From assembly GCF_010389155.1 (NCBI RefSeq), contig NC_057768.1:301501-365500 (forward strand): a DNA stretch of 64,000 bases. The letters run 5' to 3'. A model generated the notes under the pieces. The model was given only the letters and a program-made list of their open reading frames with translations, ran no database searches and was not told where the DNA came from. A program made the translations under genes and the position numbers. The stretch comes from Erigeron canadensis. Its lineage: Eukaryota; Streptophyta; Magnoliopsida; Asterales; Asteraceae. Positions 1-11,000 of the stretch are shown piece by piece. The stretch's first letter is position 1, and each line of letters opens with the position of its first letter.

Positions 1-3000
1 GAGGACCATTCACCAACACTTTCCCTTTTAACTCTGTGTCTGGCCTGAAAGAATCCTCATGGCGTATCTCTTTCAGCATTGCAACTACATCGTTCATGAC
101 TGGGCGATCATAGGGCCGTGGGCTCACACAAAGGAATGAAACAGCCAGTGTCTGGAGCATTTCGTGCATCTGGGGGTCAGCTCTTCCTCTGAGTTTCGGA
201 TCAAGAATGTCAACCGGGTCCTTCTTACCATGCAAGTGGTCCCTTACCCATTGGACCAAGTGTGCACCACCTGGCAAAGTTGGATCTAGTGGGTGCCTCC
301 CTGTCAATACTTCTAAAAGTACCACTCCAAAACTGTACACATCACTCTTTTCGCTAATATGTTGCCCGGAAGCATGTTCTGATATAAACATAATATCCAG
401 TCAGCAAAAATAAATTAAAACTATAAAATAAAAATAAAAAAGAGCGCAAATTAATATTTACCAGGAGCCATATAACCATAAGAACCGGCTAGCTGAGGTT
501 TCTGGCTTTGCTTTGATACATCATGATGTTGATTATTGGTGACAAGTCGAGCGAGCCCAAAGTCACCGAGGTAAGGCTGTAGGTTAGGACCCAATAGCAC
601 ATTCATGGCTTTCACGTCTCCATGTATTATCGGAGGCAAACAATCATGGTGTAGATACGCGAGTGCATGAGCCACACCTAAGACAACCTCATACCTAGTC
701 TCCCACTCCGCTCCTTTTCTCCCAACGCCATGAAGGAGCGAGCTTAAGCTTCCATTAGAGTAGTAATCATAAAACAGGAGCTTAATCGTCTCATTTGAAC
801 CCCACCCTAACAAACGAACAATGTTTTTATGTCTGATGGAACCCAATGTCTCAATTTCAGAAGTAAAAGCTCCAGATCGTTCTGTTGACCACATCTTCTT
901 CACAGCCAATGTTTCCCCATTGGAAGTCGTCACTTTATACACGATTCCAGAGCTTCCAGTTCCAATCACATTTGCTGATGTCAACTCGTGAACGATTTCA
1001 TCCACATAAACTTCCATCTTTTGATAAAACATCATTTCCCATTTCTCGTTTAGTGTCTCCTTTTTCGCTAAATGAGTTCTGACCAACGTGTAAATTCCTA
1101 GTAGGACCAGTACGGCACTAATGCTGACTAGGATCGACATAGCAAGCCTTGCTGATGACCTGGCATGTCTGGTGGACCCCATTTTGTCAGCCGGGGTAAT
1201 GACTGCTCCGGAAATGTACAGAGCTTGGTTTCCAGCAAGATTAGAACTTGGGAGGTTTCGAAAAAAAGGAGTGTTTGGTAAAGCTCCGGTGAAGTCATTG
1301 TATGACACATTTAGGGAGACAAGATTTTGAAGGTTGGTTAGGATGTCTAGTTTACCAGTTATGTTATTGTGGGACAGGTCTAGACTTGCTAGTTTGCTAA
1401 GGCCCATAAATTCGGGTGGTATTTCACCGGTGAACTGGTTACAACTAAGATTAAGAGAGATCTCAAGGGACGGAATATGACCCAATTGTTTCGGTATCTG
1501 ACCCGAGAAACCATTGTTTCCAAGATCTAGCAACTGCAGCTTACTACAAGAATGTATCTCTCTTGGAATCTCTCCAGAAAGTTGATTCTTTCCCAAATTA
1601 AGTTTCGTTAGTTCGGTTAACAAACCAATACTAGGGGTCAACGAACCAGTAAGCCTATTGTCTGACATATCTACAAACTGTAGACTTTTGGGAAGTGTAT
1701 CAGGGAAAACATTAGTGAACCCATTTGAATGAAGATCAAGAAACTCAAGATTCCCACATCCAGAAATGGATTTAGGAACCGTTCCTACAAATTTGTTGTT
1801 ACTCATATCCAGAAAATTTAAATTCTTTAGGTTCCCTATCTCTGATGGAACAGTACCCGAAAGTCTATTATCGTTGACCCGAAATCTGTACAAGTTTGTG
1901 CAGCTTCCAATTTCTGATGGGATAAAACCCGACAAATCGTTGGAAAGCAATAGTAACTTTGTAAGATTTTTAAGTGAAAAGATCTGTTTTGGTATGGTGC
2001 CAAAAATTTGATTATAAGAAAGATCAAGAGCTTGCAGATTCTGACATTGGGATAAAGACTCTGGAATGTTACCGGTGAGATTATTTTGCCAAGCAAAAAA
2101 CAGAGTCATGCTCTGTAATTTCCCTATCGAAATCGGTATCTCACCGGTAAGCTGATTGTTATCTACTTCTAAATGAGTCAACGCAACACAGTTTGTGATC
2201 TCTAAAGGTATGATACCTGATAACTGGTTCACAGACAGCTGAAGCTCTTGCAGCTTCAAAAGTGATCCAAAACTAGCCGGTATGTTCCCCGTTAGCGAGT
2301 TTTCTGATAGATCAATCGTCACGAGCCCGGTACATCTCCCGAGCTCAGCAGGAACGGACCCGACAAAACTGTTTTGCCATAACAACACACTCTCAAGCTT
2401 TTGAAGCTCACCAAGTCTCCGTGGGATTGAACCAGTCATTGAATTCTGGTACAAGTAAAGATTCCTTAACTCGCTGCAGTTCCCAATTTCATCGGGAATT
2501 GCACCAGACAATAGCGATGTATACAGCGCTATTGTCTGGACTTTCTTGAGCTTGCCAATGCTTGCGGGGAGCCCACCAGAAATGCTGGTCTCCGCAAGCC
2601 CCAACATAACTAAATCACTACAATTCCCAATCTCTTGAGGCAACTCTCCTTTAATATTCTTGTTTCCACCGGCTCTAACAACTTGAAGATTCTTTAACAT
2701 CCCTATACTCTTGGGAATCTCACCACTCAACTGATTATCAAACAGCATCAAGTTCTTGAGACTAGAAAGATTTCCAATCTCAAAAGGGATCTCACCTTCA
2801 AGAAGATTAGTATTGAGAGCCAAAGTTTGAAGCTTTGTGAGCTTAAAAAGCTCAACTGGGATTGATCCGGTTATGGAATTATCCGAAATATCGACAAGTG
2901 TAAGTTCAAGACAGTCTCCAAACTCTTTAGGAATGGGACCTGTGAGATTGGTTGATGAAAGAATGAGTGAACTCAAAAACTTTAGAGGCTGTAAATTTGA

Positions 3001-3285
3001 AGGCAGTGGTCCTTGTATATCCATAGAGTTTAAATTTATAGAGACAACTTGAGAATTGGAATTGCATTGAATTCCAACCCAATTGCAGGGAGTTGGGTCT
3101 GAAGGATTCCATGATACCAATGCATTTGTGGAGCTGTTGTTTAAGGTGGCTTTCCATGAAAGTAAAGCTTGGCCTTGGATATCAATGGAATGACAAATAC
3201 TTGGGAATGATAATAATAATATGAAAAAGAAGGTGTTGAGAAATGTCAAAGAGAAGACTTTGGGATTCCTTAAAGGAGCAGGCAT
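1..3285 (-). CDS. RGI3: RGI/RGFR-type LRR receptor-like kinase (3' end cut by window)
   Basis: Exon 1 is 462-3285, intron 379-461 (GTAAAT...TATATCAG), exon 2 is 378 down to 1 and stays open to the edge. The start MPAPLRNPKVF is followed by a hydrophobic signal peptide, a Trp/Cys N-cap (DPTPCNWVGIQC), more than 20 plant-type LRRs (LxGxIPxxIG) and one transmembrane helix near residues 715-737. The kinase domain has P-loop GTGSSGIVYKV (~776), lysine in AVKK (~794), catalytic HGD (~888) and DFG (~907). HGD in place of HRD makes it a non-RD kinase. The single intron falls just after SYGYMAP, with E completed by exon 2. Family knowledge: RGI receptors bind root meristem growth factor (RGF/GLV) peptides at the plasma membrane with SERK co-receptors. 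The RGI3/RGI4 pair is the best match from memory; the RGI3 choice rests on synteny with FKBP16-1 and CBL3 in this window. About 941 residues come from exon 1; only the extreme C-terminus is missing. Confidence 0.92.
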
Positions 3286-3461
3286 TGCTGCTTGCTGGCT
3301 GTTGTTGTGTTTGGAAAGAAGAGAAGGAGAAAGAGAAGAGAAGAGAAGAGAAGAGATGTGTGTGTTTTATGGGGATTGTTGATGCATGTTTTTTTTTATT
3401 ATTACATAAATTGCAAATGAAGATATCTGGATCTAAACGCACCTTTGTTGTTTTATATAGT
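3286..3461 (-). promoter_or_regulatory. Core promoter and CT-rich 5'UTR of the receptor kinase
   Basis: Reading leftward, CTATATAAAA at 3451-3460 is a good TATA box about 165 bp before the ATG. The putative 5'UTR contains a strong CT-rich tract, seen on the plus strand as repeated AAGAG units at 3317-3358. Such pyrimidine tracts are common in plant leaders. The transcription start is inferred, not seen. Confidence 0.5.
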
Positions 3462-4381
3462 TTTCTTTCTTTACTGGTACTAGTTTATTAGTATTTATTA
3501 TTTGCTATTCTTTCTCTCTTTTTTTTTTTTTCTTTTGGAAGAATACTTGAACCACACTCACATGTATATATAGACTGTTGATATAATAGCAATAAAGAAA
3601 TGCTAAAAACATCTTAGTTAGCACAAGTGTCGATCACTTTATTGATAATATATTGAATTTACAAAACTATATACATGTAAACGTATGAGAAGAGTATAAT
3701 ACTTAGAACAAGTATTGATTTATCGTCAAAGGTAATTAATACTTTTATTTTTACCATTTTTACCGGTGAGTGGAAAGACATGTTTATGCATACTACTCGT
3801 ATTATATAGGACTGTATTAATTTTAACATGTCAGCTAAAAAACAAAAGTCTAAATATAAAAATTAACGTTGAGTGATTGAAAAAAAGTGAAGATTTCATA
3901 CAAAATTTGTGCCTAGCTAGTTGATTGGATTTACAATTCCATGTGTTTTTGTAGATGGTACGTTAATATGTTTGTATATTATCAAATAGTAGTTAAATGT
4001 TAATGGAATTTGTCACTCTTGATTGGCAATTTCTTCATATATAGGGTGTAACTGAAGGTGTCTTTCGTTGTAACTTTTCCTTTTTATATAATGTATTGAA
4101 AGTTAGTAGTTCTAATTAATTAACTAGTCATATAGTAAAAGTAGATGTGGGAATTTTTCTAGCTTTTCTGTTATGTAAATAAAAGGTGTTTTGGCAGTTA
4201 GCTTTCTGTATGCTAATCTAGGGGCCTGGTACCCTTTCTTGCATGTTTTGAGTTATAGTTTTCATTGGAAGTAACTGTCAGCAATAGACATGTTGTTCAA
4301 TGACACCCACCTATATATATATATATATATATATGTGTTTTTTTTTTTTACTTTAATGCCCATTTCCCTATATTTATTATT
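3462..4381. other. Upstream intergenic DNA
   Basis: AT-rich sequence with a (TA)n run at 4313-4334. It presumably holds the distal promoter of the receptor kinase. I see no gene in it. Confidence 0.5.
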
Positions 4382-4633
4382 ATCCCTTCATCTCATATTA
4401 AATGTCTTAATTTAATTTTTTGAATTTTTTTCTTTCAACTTTGACTATAAATATTTTTTGACTATAACACTTGATATAACATATATGAATTGATTTAGTT
4501 TTAAATGTTCTTTTCATTGAAATAACTCTTATCAACTAATATATAACACAAACAAAGATATTTACGGTTAAAGTTAAAAGAAAAAGACTTGAATAATCAA
4601 AATAAGACAATCAAAATGAAACGGATGAAGTAC
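4382..4633. repeat. Stowaway-like MITE
   Basis: The left end (CCCTTCATCTCAT) and right end (ATGAAACGGATGAAGTA) are imperfect inverted copies of the CTCCCTCCGTCYCA terminus typical of Tc1/mariner Stowaway MITEs. The length is about 250 bp. Two better copies lie at 18432 and 20015. Confidence 0.7.
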
Positions 4634-4770
4634 TATTTTTAACGTCATGTTTGGGTACAGTGGTATTGATTTTCATATATTCATCTCTAATTTCAAAACA
4701 AAAAAAACAGTTACTTTGGAAAAATCCGGTTTGAAGAGAACTTTGGTCACATCTATTTTTGAACGGGAAA

Positions 4771-4888
4771 TGATCCCTACACAACACAATTTACCATATA
4801 CAACAACATATGCATTAAAAGATTGTACAGTACAACTGTCTGATACATGTATTATTGTGTATGGCAAAATTATGTTGTGTAGGGATCA
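4771..4888. repeat. 118-bp foldback MITE
   Basis: TGATCCCTACACAACA at the left is mirrored by TGTTGTGTAGGGATCA at the right. Imperfect pairing continues about 40 bp inward (TTACCATATACAACAA against TTATTGTGTATGGCAA). The element is almost all stem. ORFs on both strands here are artefacts of the palindrome. Confidence 0.75.
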
Positions 4889-5878
4889 CCCTTTTTTCGT
4901 ACAAATCCATTTAGTTTAATTTTTCTCTTGAACGACAACAAATCTATTTATTAATGGTTGGTTACTTACCATCTTTCCATGTTTTTTAGCAAAAGATTAC
5001 TAATTGACTTCAATAAATAAGAATTGGATAAAATAATTCATGATATATTTATGTTTGGAGACATGTTTCAAATGTTTGATTCTTAAGTAGGGGTAATGAT
5101 TTTTACATCTCAAACTTCTTCATATACACACACCACAGTAGATGGTATCAAGACCCATAACCCATATATAGAGACACGGAAAACGGAATCGGGTGTTAGT
5201 TACTTACCAAATATTGACTTCAAAATATATGGTCCTAGCTTTAATTATTTTACTTTTTTAAATGGATACGTGTTAGCTTACGACTGTAAATTCGGTATAT
5301 TGTGTCATTGGTAATGATATGTACTGTGCAATGTTAGAACCTGGTCGAAAATGAATCATATACACGGTGAGTCGTAATCACAACATCTTAAAAAGTATGG
5401 ATAGAAGTAAAGATAAAAATCTTCTCTCGTTACCATATGAATAGTAATGGTCCAGTCTAGTATTGGATTGTATCTTTTTGTTGGTAAATTCTATAAAACT
5501 TAATTAATATTTATATAATATGGTACATACGTTAAATTAATAAGCTAGCCAAAGGTGATGATGTGGTCCAGTGACCATAAAATAAAATCTATATATATAT
5601 ATATATTTAGGGTGGTCGCTAGCCAAAGGAGGTTGAGGGGTGGGGGTGGGGGTCATCCCCCCATGTTACTTAAATTTTCATTGACAATAGCCTAGCCAAG
5701 CTATAGCTAGATGTAATTGGATTCAGATCAGGCTGAACCGGAGACAATGACAGCCTAGATGTTTTAGTCTTTAACGTATGCTACAAATTAAAACCCTCCT
5801 TAATTGTTTCTTTTTTACTAATTAAATCCAACTACCTAAAAACGCAAAAGCAGCAACGACAATACATACATAAATTAA
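4889..5878. other. Intergenic DNA
   Basis: AT-rich, with a short (TA)n at 5590-5607 and a G-rich tract GGGGTGGGGGTGGGGGTC around 5637-5654 facing a run of C. No gene is supported. Confidence 0.5.
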
Positions 5879-6116
5879 CGAGCATGGTACCCGCGCAATA
5901 CGACGGTGATGACATTAGTTGCGATGTGGTGGCGTCGACGGATGATGATGGCATTGGTGTTGATTCAAAGATATTTGATTTTTAGGTATAGTGAATATCT
6001 TTTAAAAGATTATATAATAATTGTGTAAGTTAATTAATTAAGGGTAAAATGGTAATTTCGCATGTCCCAAAATTGTAAACTTTTCAACATAGGGGTATAA
6101 TTTTTATATAGTAGTA
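5879..6116 (-). mobile_element. Non-autonomous Helitron, CTCG-ended family, 5' end clipped
   Basis: Read on the minus strand, the element ends in a GC-rich stem (ATTGCGCGGGTACC) followed by ATGCTCG and then T. The internal GTAGTAT and TAAAAATTATACCC match the 5' half of the neighbouring copies, but the leading TCTATAC is lost where the next copy abuts at 6117. Confidence 0.65.
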
Positions 6117-7381
6117 CGAGCATGGTACCCGCGCAATGCGGCGACGATGACATTAGTTGCGATGTGGTGGCGTTGACGGGTGGTAGAGGCAATAATTGAT
6201 ACAAAGATATTGGATTTTTAGGGATAGTGAACATATTTTAATAAATTACTAGATTTTAGACCCGTGTCCAACGCTGGACACGAGACTTACGACATTATTA
6301 ATATTAGATATTAATACATTATACATGTATCTCATAAAAGCTTATAAGTTCAAAGTTGAAGATATAAGTGGATACGAAGTGTTCAATTCAAATGCCAAGA
6401 ATGTTAAGCTAATAGAAAGAAAACTAATGTAATAAAAGAACATTGGAAGGATATACCCTCCTTCATCATTTGAAAGACTTCTTTATGGAAGAAATTTGTT
6501 ATAGTGTTTTTTGTCTTTTCATCTTCGTCACATATTAACACCTTAAAACCCTTCTCGACTTAACCCGAGATATTGCAATGTACACTTGTTCGTGTGTGAA
6601 AACCGGACTTTGTAAATAGAAACCGATTTTTAATAACATTGTAAAATTAATTATTTTAGTTTTTTGGTTTTTATTAATTAAATAAAATTATGTAAAAAAC
6701 TAATGATGACATCAGCGAGAGTCAATTAGATGAAATCGAACGATATGATTGGTTAATAAGTCATTAGTTCAACTATTTTTTAGTATATATTAAAATTAAA
6801 ATAGTACAATTACTATTAAAATCTTAATATATTTACATTAAATTTAATTTATTTTTAATTATATATATATATATTAGTTATTATTTCATTGGATAATATA
6901 TTATTGAATATATATTAGTTATTATTTTATTGGATAAATATTAGCTATTATTCTATCGGATATATATTAGTTATTATTATATTTGATTATTATATTAAAA
7001 TTATAGGGTAAAAAATATAAATTGGATATATATTAGTTATTATTTTGTTAGATAAATATTAACAATTATTCTATCAGATATATTTTAGCTACTATTATAT
7101 TTGTTTATTATATTAAAATTATTGGGTAAAAAGTGTAAATTTGTGATGGAAAACAAAAAAGTGTAAATTAAAGTCAAAATTGAAAACAAAAGTCAACATT
7201 ACGAAATCAAGAGTTGTGATTGGTCGATAAGTTATTAGAGCAACTGTGTTTTAATATAATAAAAGATGGAATGATTGTGAAATTAATTAATTAAGGGTAA
7301 AATGATAATTTTGCATGTCCCAAAATTGTAAACTTTTCAACATAGGGCTATAATTTTTATATAGCACTATAGAAGTATAGA
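6117..7381 (-). mobile_element. Outer non-autonomous Helitron interrupted by another Helitron
   Basis: Minus-strand element with 3' end GCGCGGGTACCATGCTCG at 6117 (flanking T at 6116) and 5' end TCTATACTTCTATAG at 7381 (flanking A at 7382). It is a close relative of the 5879-6116 copy. The body is split into 6117-6248 and 7267-7381 by an inserted Helitron. Confidence 0.75.
6249..7266 (-). mobile_element. Nested non-autonomous Helitron (CTAG-ended family)
   Basis: On the minus strand it starts TCTTTTATTATATT at 7266. It ends with a hairpin-forming GTGTCCAGCG...GGACACGGGT tail and TAAAATCTAG at 6249. The host dinucleotide is A (6248) | T (7267), as expected for Helitrons. Removing it restores continuity with the paralogous element at 5879 (TATATAATAATTGTG against TATGGAATGATTGTG). 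It is 1018 bp with no coding capacity, and contains TATTAGTTATTATTTTATTGG-type internal repeats at 6860-7110. Confidence 0.85.
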
Positions 7382-7506
7382 TATGGAATGATTGTGAAAG
7401 TTAATTAATTAAGGATAAAATTGTAATTTTGCATGCTCCAAAATTGTAAACTTTTTAACACAGGACTATAATTTTTATATAGTAGTATAAATAGAAGTAT
7501 AGATAT
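7267..7506. repeat. Tandem duplication of a Helitron 5' end
   Basis: 7267-7381 and 7383-7506 are two direct copies. Each starts TGGAATGATTGTGAAA and ends AGAAGTATAGATA. The unit is about 115-124 bp. Confidence 0.8.
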
Positions 7507-7668
7507 ACATACCTTTGACAACTACTATACTACTATACTTACGATACTTTTATCAAACTATGTACAGTACCAGTTGCATTTTGAGGTAAAAACTACTGAA
7601 TGGTGTTGGTAACTTGTTTTTTAGAATCAAAAATACTTTATGTTGCATATTATTTTTATTCATATAAC

Positions 7669-7945
7669 TTTTTTTTTTTTTGAAAGCTAAATTTTATTCA
7701 TATATTTTCTCGAAAGCGAACGGGAATAACAGTTACAAGCTATACAGTACTAATTACATTAAATTTACACCAATTCTCCCAACTAATCGAGCAATTCCTT
7801 GTTCTATTCTTAAACCATAAGTAGCCCAGGCTTTTGATGTTAGCGACAATCTTGCCAATGTTCACAGGGATATTCAAAAAGAGGAAGTCATTTCTAGCTT
7901 TCCATAAACACCAACTTGTAACCTAATTAACACTTGTTATTTTTG
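7669..7945 (-). mobile_element. 3' end of a truncated LINE with poly(A) tail
   Basis: On the minus strand an open stretch (about 7925 to a stop at 7740) encodes WCLWKARNDFLFLN, then YLWFKNRTRN and WENWCKFN. This is the usual C-terminal end after the reverse-transcriptase zinc-binding region of plant LINE ORF2 proteins. A short 3'UTR follows, then a run of about 13 A on the minus strand (7670-7682). The rest of the element is missing or unrecognisable toward 8200. Confidence 0.65.
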
Positions 7946-8280
7946 CAGTAAAATTTGCAACTTGATTTGAGTTTGATCAGGGTATTTGGAATTGCTTATG
8001 TGTAAGCATTTTCTTGATTCAAATAATAAACAAGCGTCAATGATTAATGTGTTAATGGCTCATTGGTAAGATTTTAAACCTTCGAGAAATTCAATAAGGT
8101 TTAATTCCATTTTTTACTTGTAGAATTAGATCATTAAAGAGATTTTTGAGAAACCTAGTCCAGAAAAGTGTGCTTCGAGCTCTGCATATTGCCAATTGGA
8201 TGCCACCATGGTGTATCAAATGCTAGTTTCTAACTACTAATTCGTTGCTCAAAATTATACAATCTAAATCTATATCTATA

Positions 8281-8698
8281 TCTATACTATATTATAAAGC
8301 AAAAATCCTTTTGTCTAAATTATAAGTTTTAGCATTTACTTTCCCAAAATGTCCCCTATCAATTCTATATTTTACCTACATTATCCTTTCTCTCTCCTCA
8401 AATCTCAACCAATCATTTTTTTTCTCTTTCCCCCACAAATCATTTATTCATCCAATTCATTCGAAATCTTTTATCTCAAAAACCGTACATCAATAAATCA
8501 TAAAAGTTATATGTGTATTCTTAAAGTTTCATACTCTTTCATTAAAGATGTCATTTGATACACTTTCGACGAATTTTTAAATCCAATGGCGGAGCCTGTA
8601 CAGCTAAGGCATTTGGCTATCACACTCTATGACCTATCACACTCTATGACCTATCATCCCACCATCTCACCGCTGCAACGCGTGGGTACCTGCTCTCG
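8281..8698 (+). mobile_element. Non-autonomous Helitron, CTCG-ended
   Basis: Starts TCTATACTATATTATAAAGC after an A and ends CAACGCGTGGGTACCTGCTCTCG before a T. Length 418 bp. It carries a diagnostic internal block (TTATCTCAAAAACCGTAC ... TCTTTCATTAAAGATG) shared with the next copy and with the foldback element at 60195. Confidence 0.8.
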
Positions 8699-9130
8699 TA
8701 TTATAAAGCAAATAAGGTTTCAACTTTCAATTTCAGCAATGTACACATGATAATGCATGATGTATTATACATCAATGTCCTACAACTTTTCAACTTTTAT
8801 TTTCATCTCTCTTCTTAAATCTCAACCACTAATTTTTTTCTCTCTCCTCTATCATTTTATTCCTCTAATTCATTCAAAATTTTTTATCTCAAAATTCGTA
8901 CGTCGATATATTATAAAAATTATATGGGTGTACTTAAAATTTCATGCTCTTTCATTAGAGATTTCATTCGACATACTTTCAACGAATTTTTAAATCCGGG
9001 GGCGGAGCCCGTACGGCTAAGACATTTGGCTATCACACTTTATGACCTATCATCTCCTAGGACATATCATATTTTATGACCTATCACCCCACCATCTCTC
9101 ACTGACGCAACACACAGGTATTTTCTCTCA
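8699..9130 (+). mobile_element. Second Helitron copy abutting the first
   Basis: Begins TATTATAAAGC directly after the previous copy and ends in CAGGTATTTTCTCTCA before T. It shares the same internal block (8873-9030) and the same GGCGGAGCCCGTACGGCTAAG motif. The missing TCTATA start may be the TCTATA at 8275-8280, which would mean copy one inserted near the 5' end of copy two. Confidence 0.65.
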
Positions 9131-9506
9131 TAAAATAAAAATTAAATAAGCAAGGCACCAACCTTTTTAGTTAAAAATGTTTATCACTCGTTTTAATCGT
9201 TGAACCTTTGAAAACAATAATTATGAAGAAATAAGTAGATAAACCTCCTTTTTTCCTCTCACAATCAAATCGTCCACATTCTATCCCTGTATATGATAAA
9301 ATAGAAAAAAAAAAACAAAAAACCTTAAACTTTGTTTTTAAAAACAATCCTATTTAAAAGTCAAGCAATTGCATGTTTGTTATAGCAGCTATTATACTTT
9401 ATATATACATATTTTAAGAAATTGAGTGTTAGAGTTATACTGCTGAGTGTAATATTTTCTAAGAACTGATCAATAGTAAAAGTAATAATGTTTTATTTAA
9501 CTATAA
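9131..9506. other. Intergenic DNA
   Basis: AT-rich sequence with no recognised feature. Confidence 0.4.
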
Positions 9507-9717
9507 CTAGCATGTTACCCGCGCAACGCGGCGGTGGTTAGTAAAGGCGACGTCGAGTAGTGTAGATAATTGATTATGTAAAGGAATACTGGAGATATTT
9601 TAAAAGATAAATAACTCATAGTGTAATTTAACAATTAAGGACGTTTTAGACAATTTCTTCATGCAAGTTTCAATAATGCGGTTACTTTTTTTTTATAATA
9701 TAGTATAAAAGTATAGA
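9507..9717 (-). mobile_element. Short non-autonomous Helitron
   Basis: On the minus strand: TCTATACTTTTATACTATA start at 9717 with A before it, and GCGTTGCGCGGGTAACATGCTAG end at 9507 with T after it. The 211-bp element has canonical CTAG and both host flanks. Confidence 0.85.
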
Positions 9718-10199
9718 TAACAATAATTAAACTAAAAAAAATAACGAAAAAATAAGTAGATCAGGTTCCCTTCCAAATGCATCGACAATGGGTTGTACAT
9801 AATCAAAGCCCTGATAGGCTGATACCATATAAAATACGGAGTATATTTTTTTTAAACAAGTTCTATTTATATTTTTAAAGATATCAAATATCTTAGATTT
9901 AAACCAAACTACATATTTTATTTTGGCAAATATGCTAAAACAACCACGATGTGCTAAGACCACACAACAAGTATCCAAATGTTATGTGATTTCACTAACC
10001 ACCACCCGAGTAAGCAGATTACTTCAAGGTATGTTTAAACTTTAGGAATGTGTGCTAATCACAATTTCAACTGTTGGGTCCAAACTAGGAATGTGAACTT
10101 ACAGCCAGCCCTTGATCTTGTTTCGAAGTTAATTAGACCATCAAATTGCATTCACTAAACAAAGATTTAGAACTTCCTCGACATCAGTGGAGCATACAA
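9718..10199. other. Intergenic DNA left of the copia element
   Basis: An 83-codon minus-strand ORF (9727-9978) shows no family match that I recognise. No other feature. Confidence 0.35.
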
Positions 10200-10204
10200 G
10201 CTAG

Positions 10205-10687
10205 TGTTGGAATAAACATGGTTTGATTCAAGGGAAAATACTCACTAGATGATCCTGTGGAACCTCTAAAGGCATTAAACATATTTGCCATTGATTTCGG
10301 GTTCCCAAAACAAGGTGATTGAGTTAGGATGAGATGGGTAATTCGGCTGTGATGTTATGCACAAATTTGAGAGGAGTAAACACACGAATTTGTGTGGGAT
10401 TATGTGTATGTGATTAACCTTAACTTAGGGTTAATTACCCTCTATTTATAATGAGAGTAATTACACTTACCACCCTTTAGTAATTACACATTCAACCCCT
10501 GTGGTGTTTAATGTGTATACCATTAGTCCTCTTATTTACAATCTCCTAATGGGAAACCCTATTCTATGTCTCTAAGAGTAAATACGCTCATCATATATTT
10601 ACCTAGACATAGGGATTTCATTATCGTCAATTATCATATCAGGATTGATACATGATCAGTGACGGTCACACTAACGTGGTTCCAACA
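10205..10687 (-). repeat. 3' LTR of the copia element (complete, 483 bp)
   Basis: Begins TGTTGGAACC and ends GTTTATTCCAACA on the minus strand. Inside, TATAAATAGAG at 10440-10450 (minus-strand sense) is a plausible promoter TATA box. The last 120 bp on the plus strand (10568-10687) match 15715-15834 with two mismatches. Confidence 0.92.
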
Positions 10688-10700
10688 TTCTCCCACTTGA
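10688..10700 (-). promoter_or_regulatory. Polypurine tract
   Basis: CAAGTGGGAGAA on the minus strand lies immediately before the 3' LTR. This is where plus-strand synthesis is primed in LTR elements. Confidence 0.8.
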
Positions 10701-11000
10701 CCGATCGATCATTTATCTATGAGTATTTAAATAAGTTCCGGAATAATACTCATTTTGTTTTAAACCGAAATCATAGCCAATAAGTACAGTCGTAGAGAAG
10801 AACATCAACTCAGGACCCCCACTAGTCAAACTATGACTCAAATTTAAAACTAATAAGCAATGATCAATTGACTAAGACAAATTTTGTCACAATGTCAATA
10901 CACCAATATGAGTACTCAAAGTGTAATTAATAGACAAACAAAATCTGAATAAGGAGGAAAATTTTTTAAACAATAATACTAATGACCAAATAAGTACAAT

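Noticed and set aside
9727..9978. 83-codon minus ORF
   Set aside because: No family motif, no splice or promoter context; likely chance.
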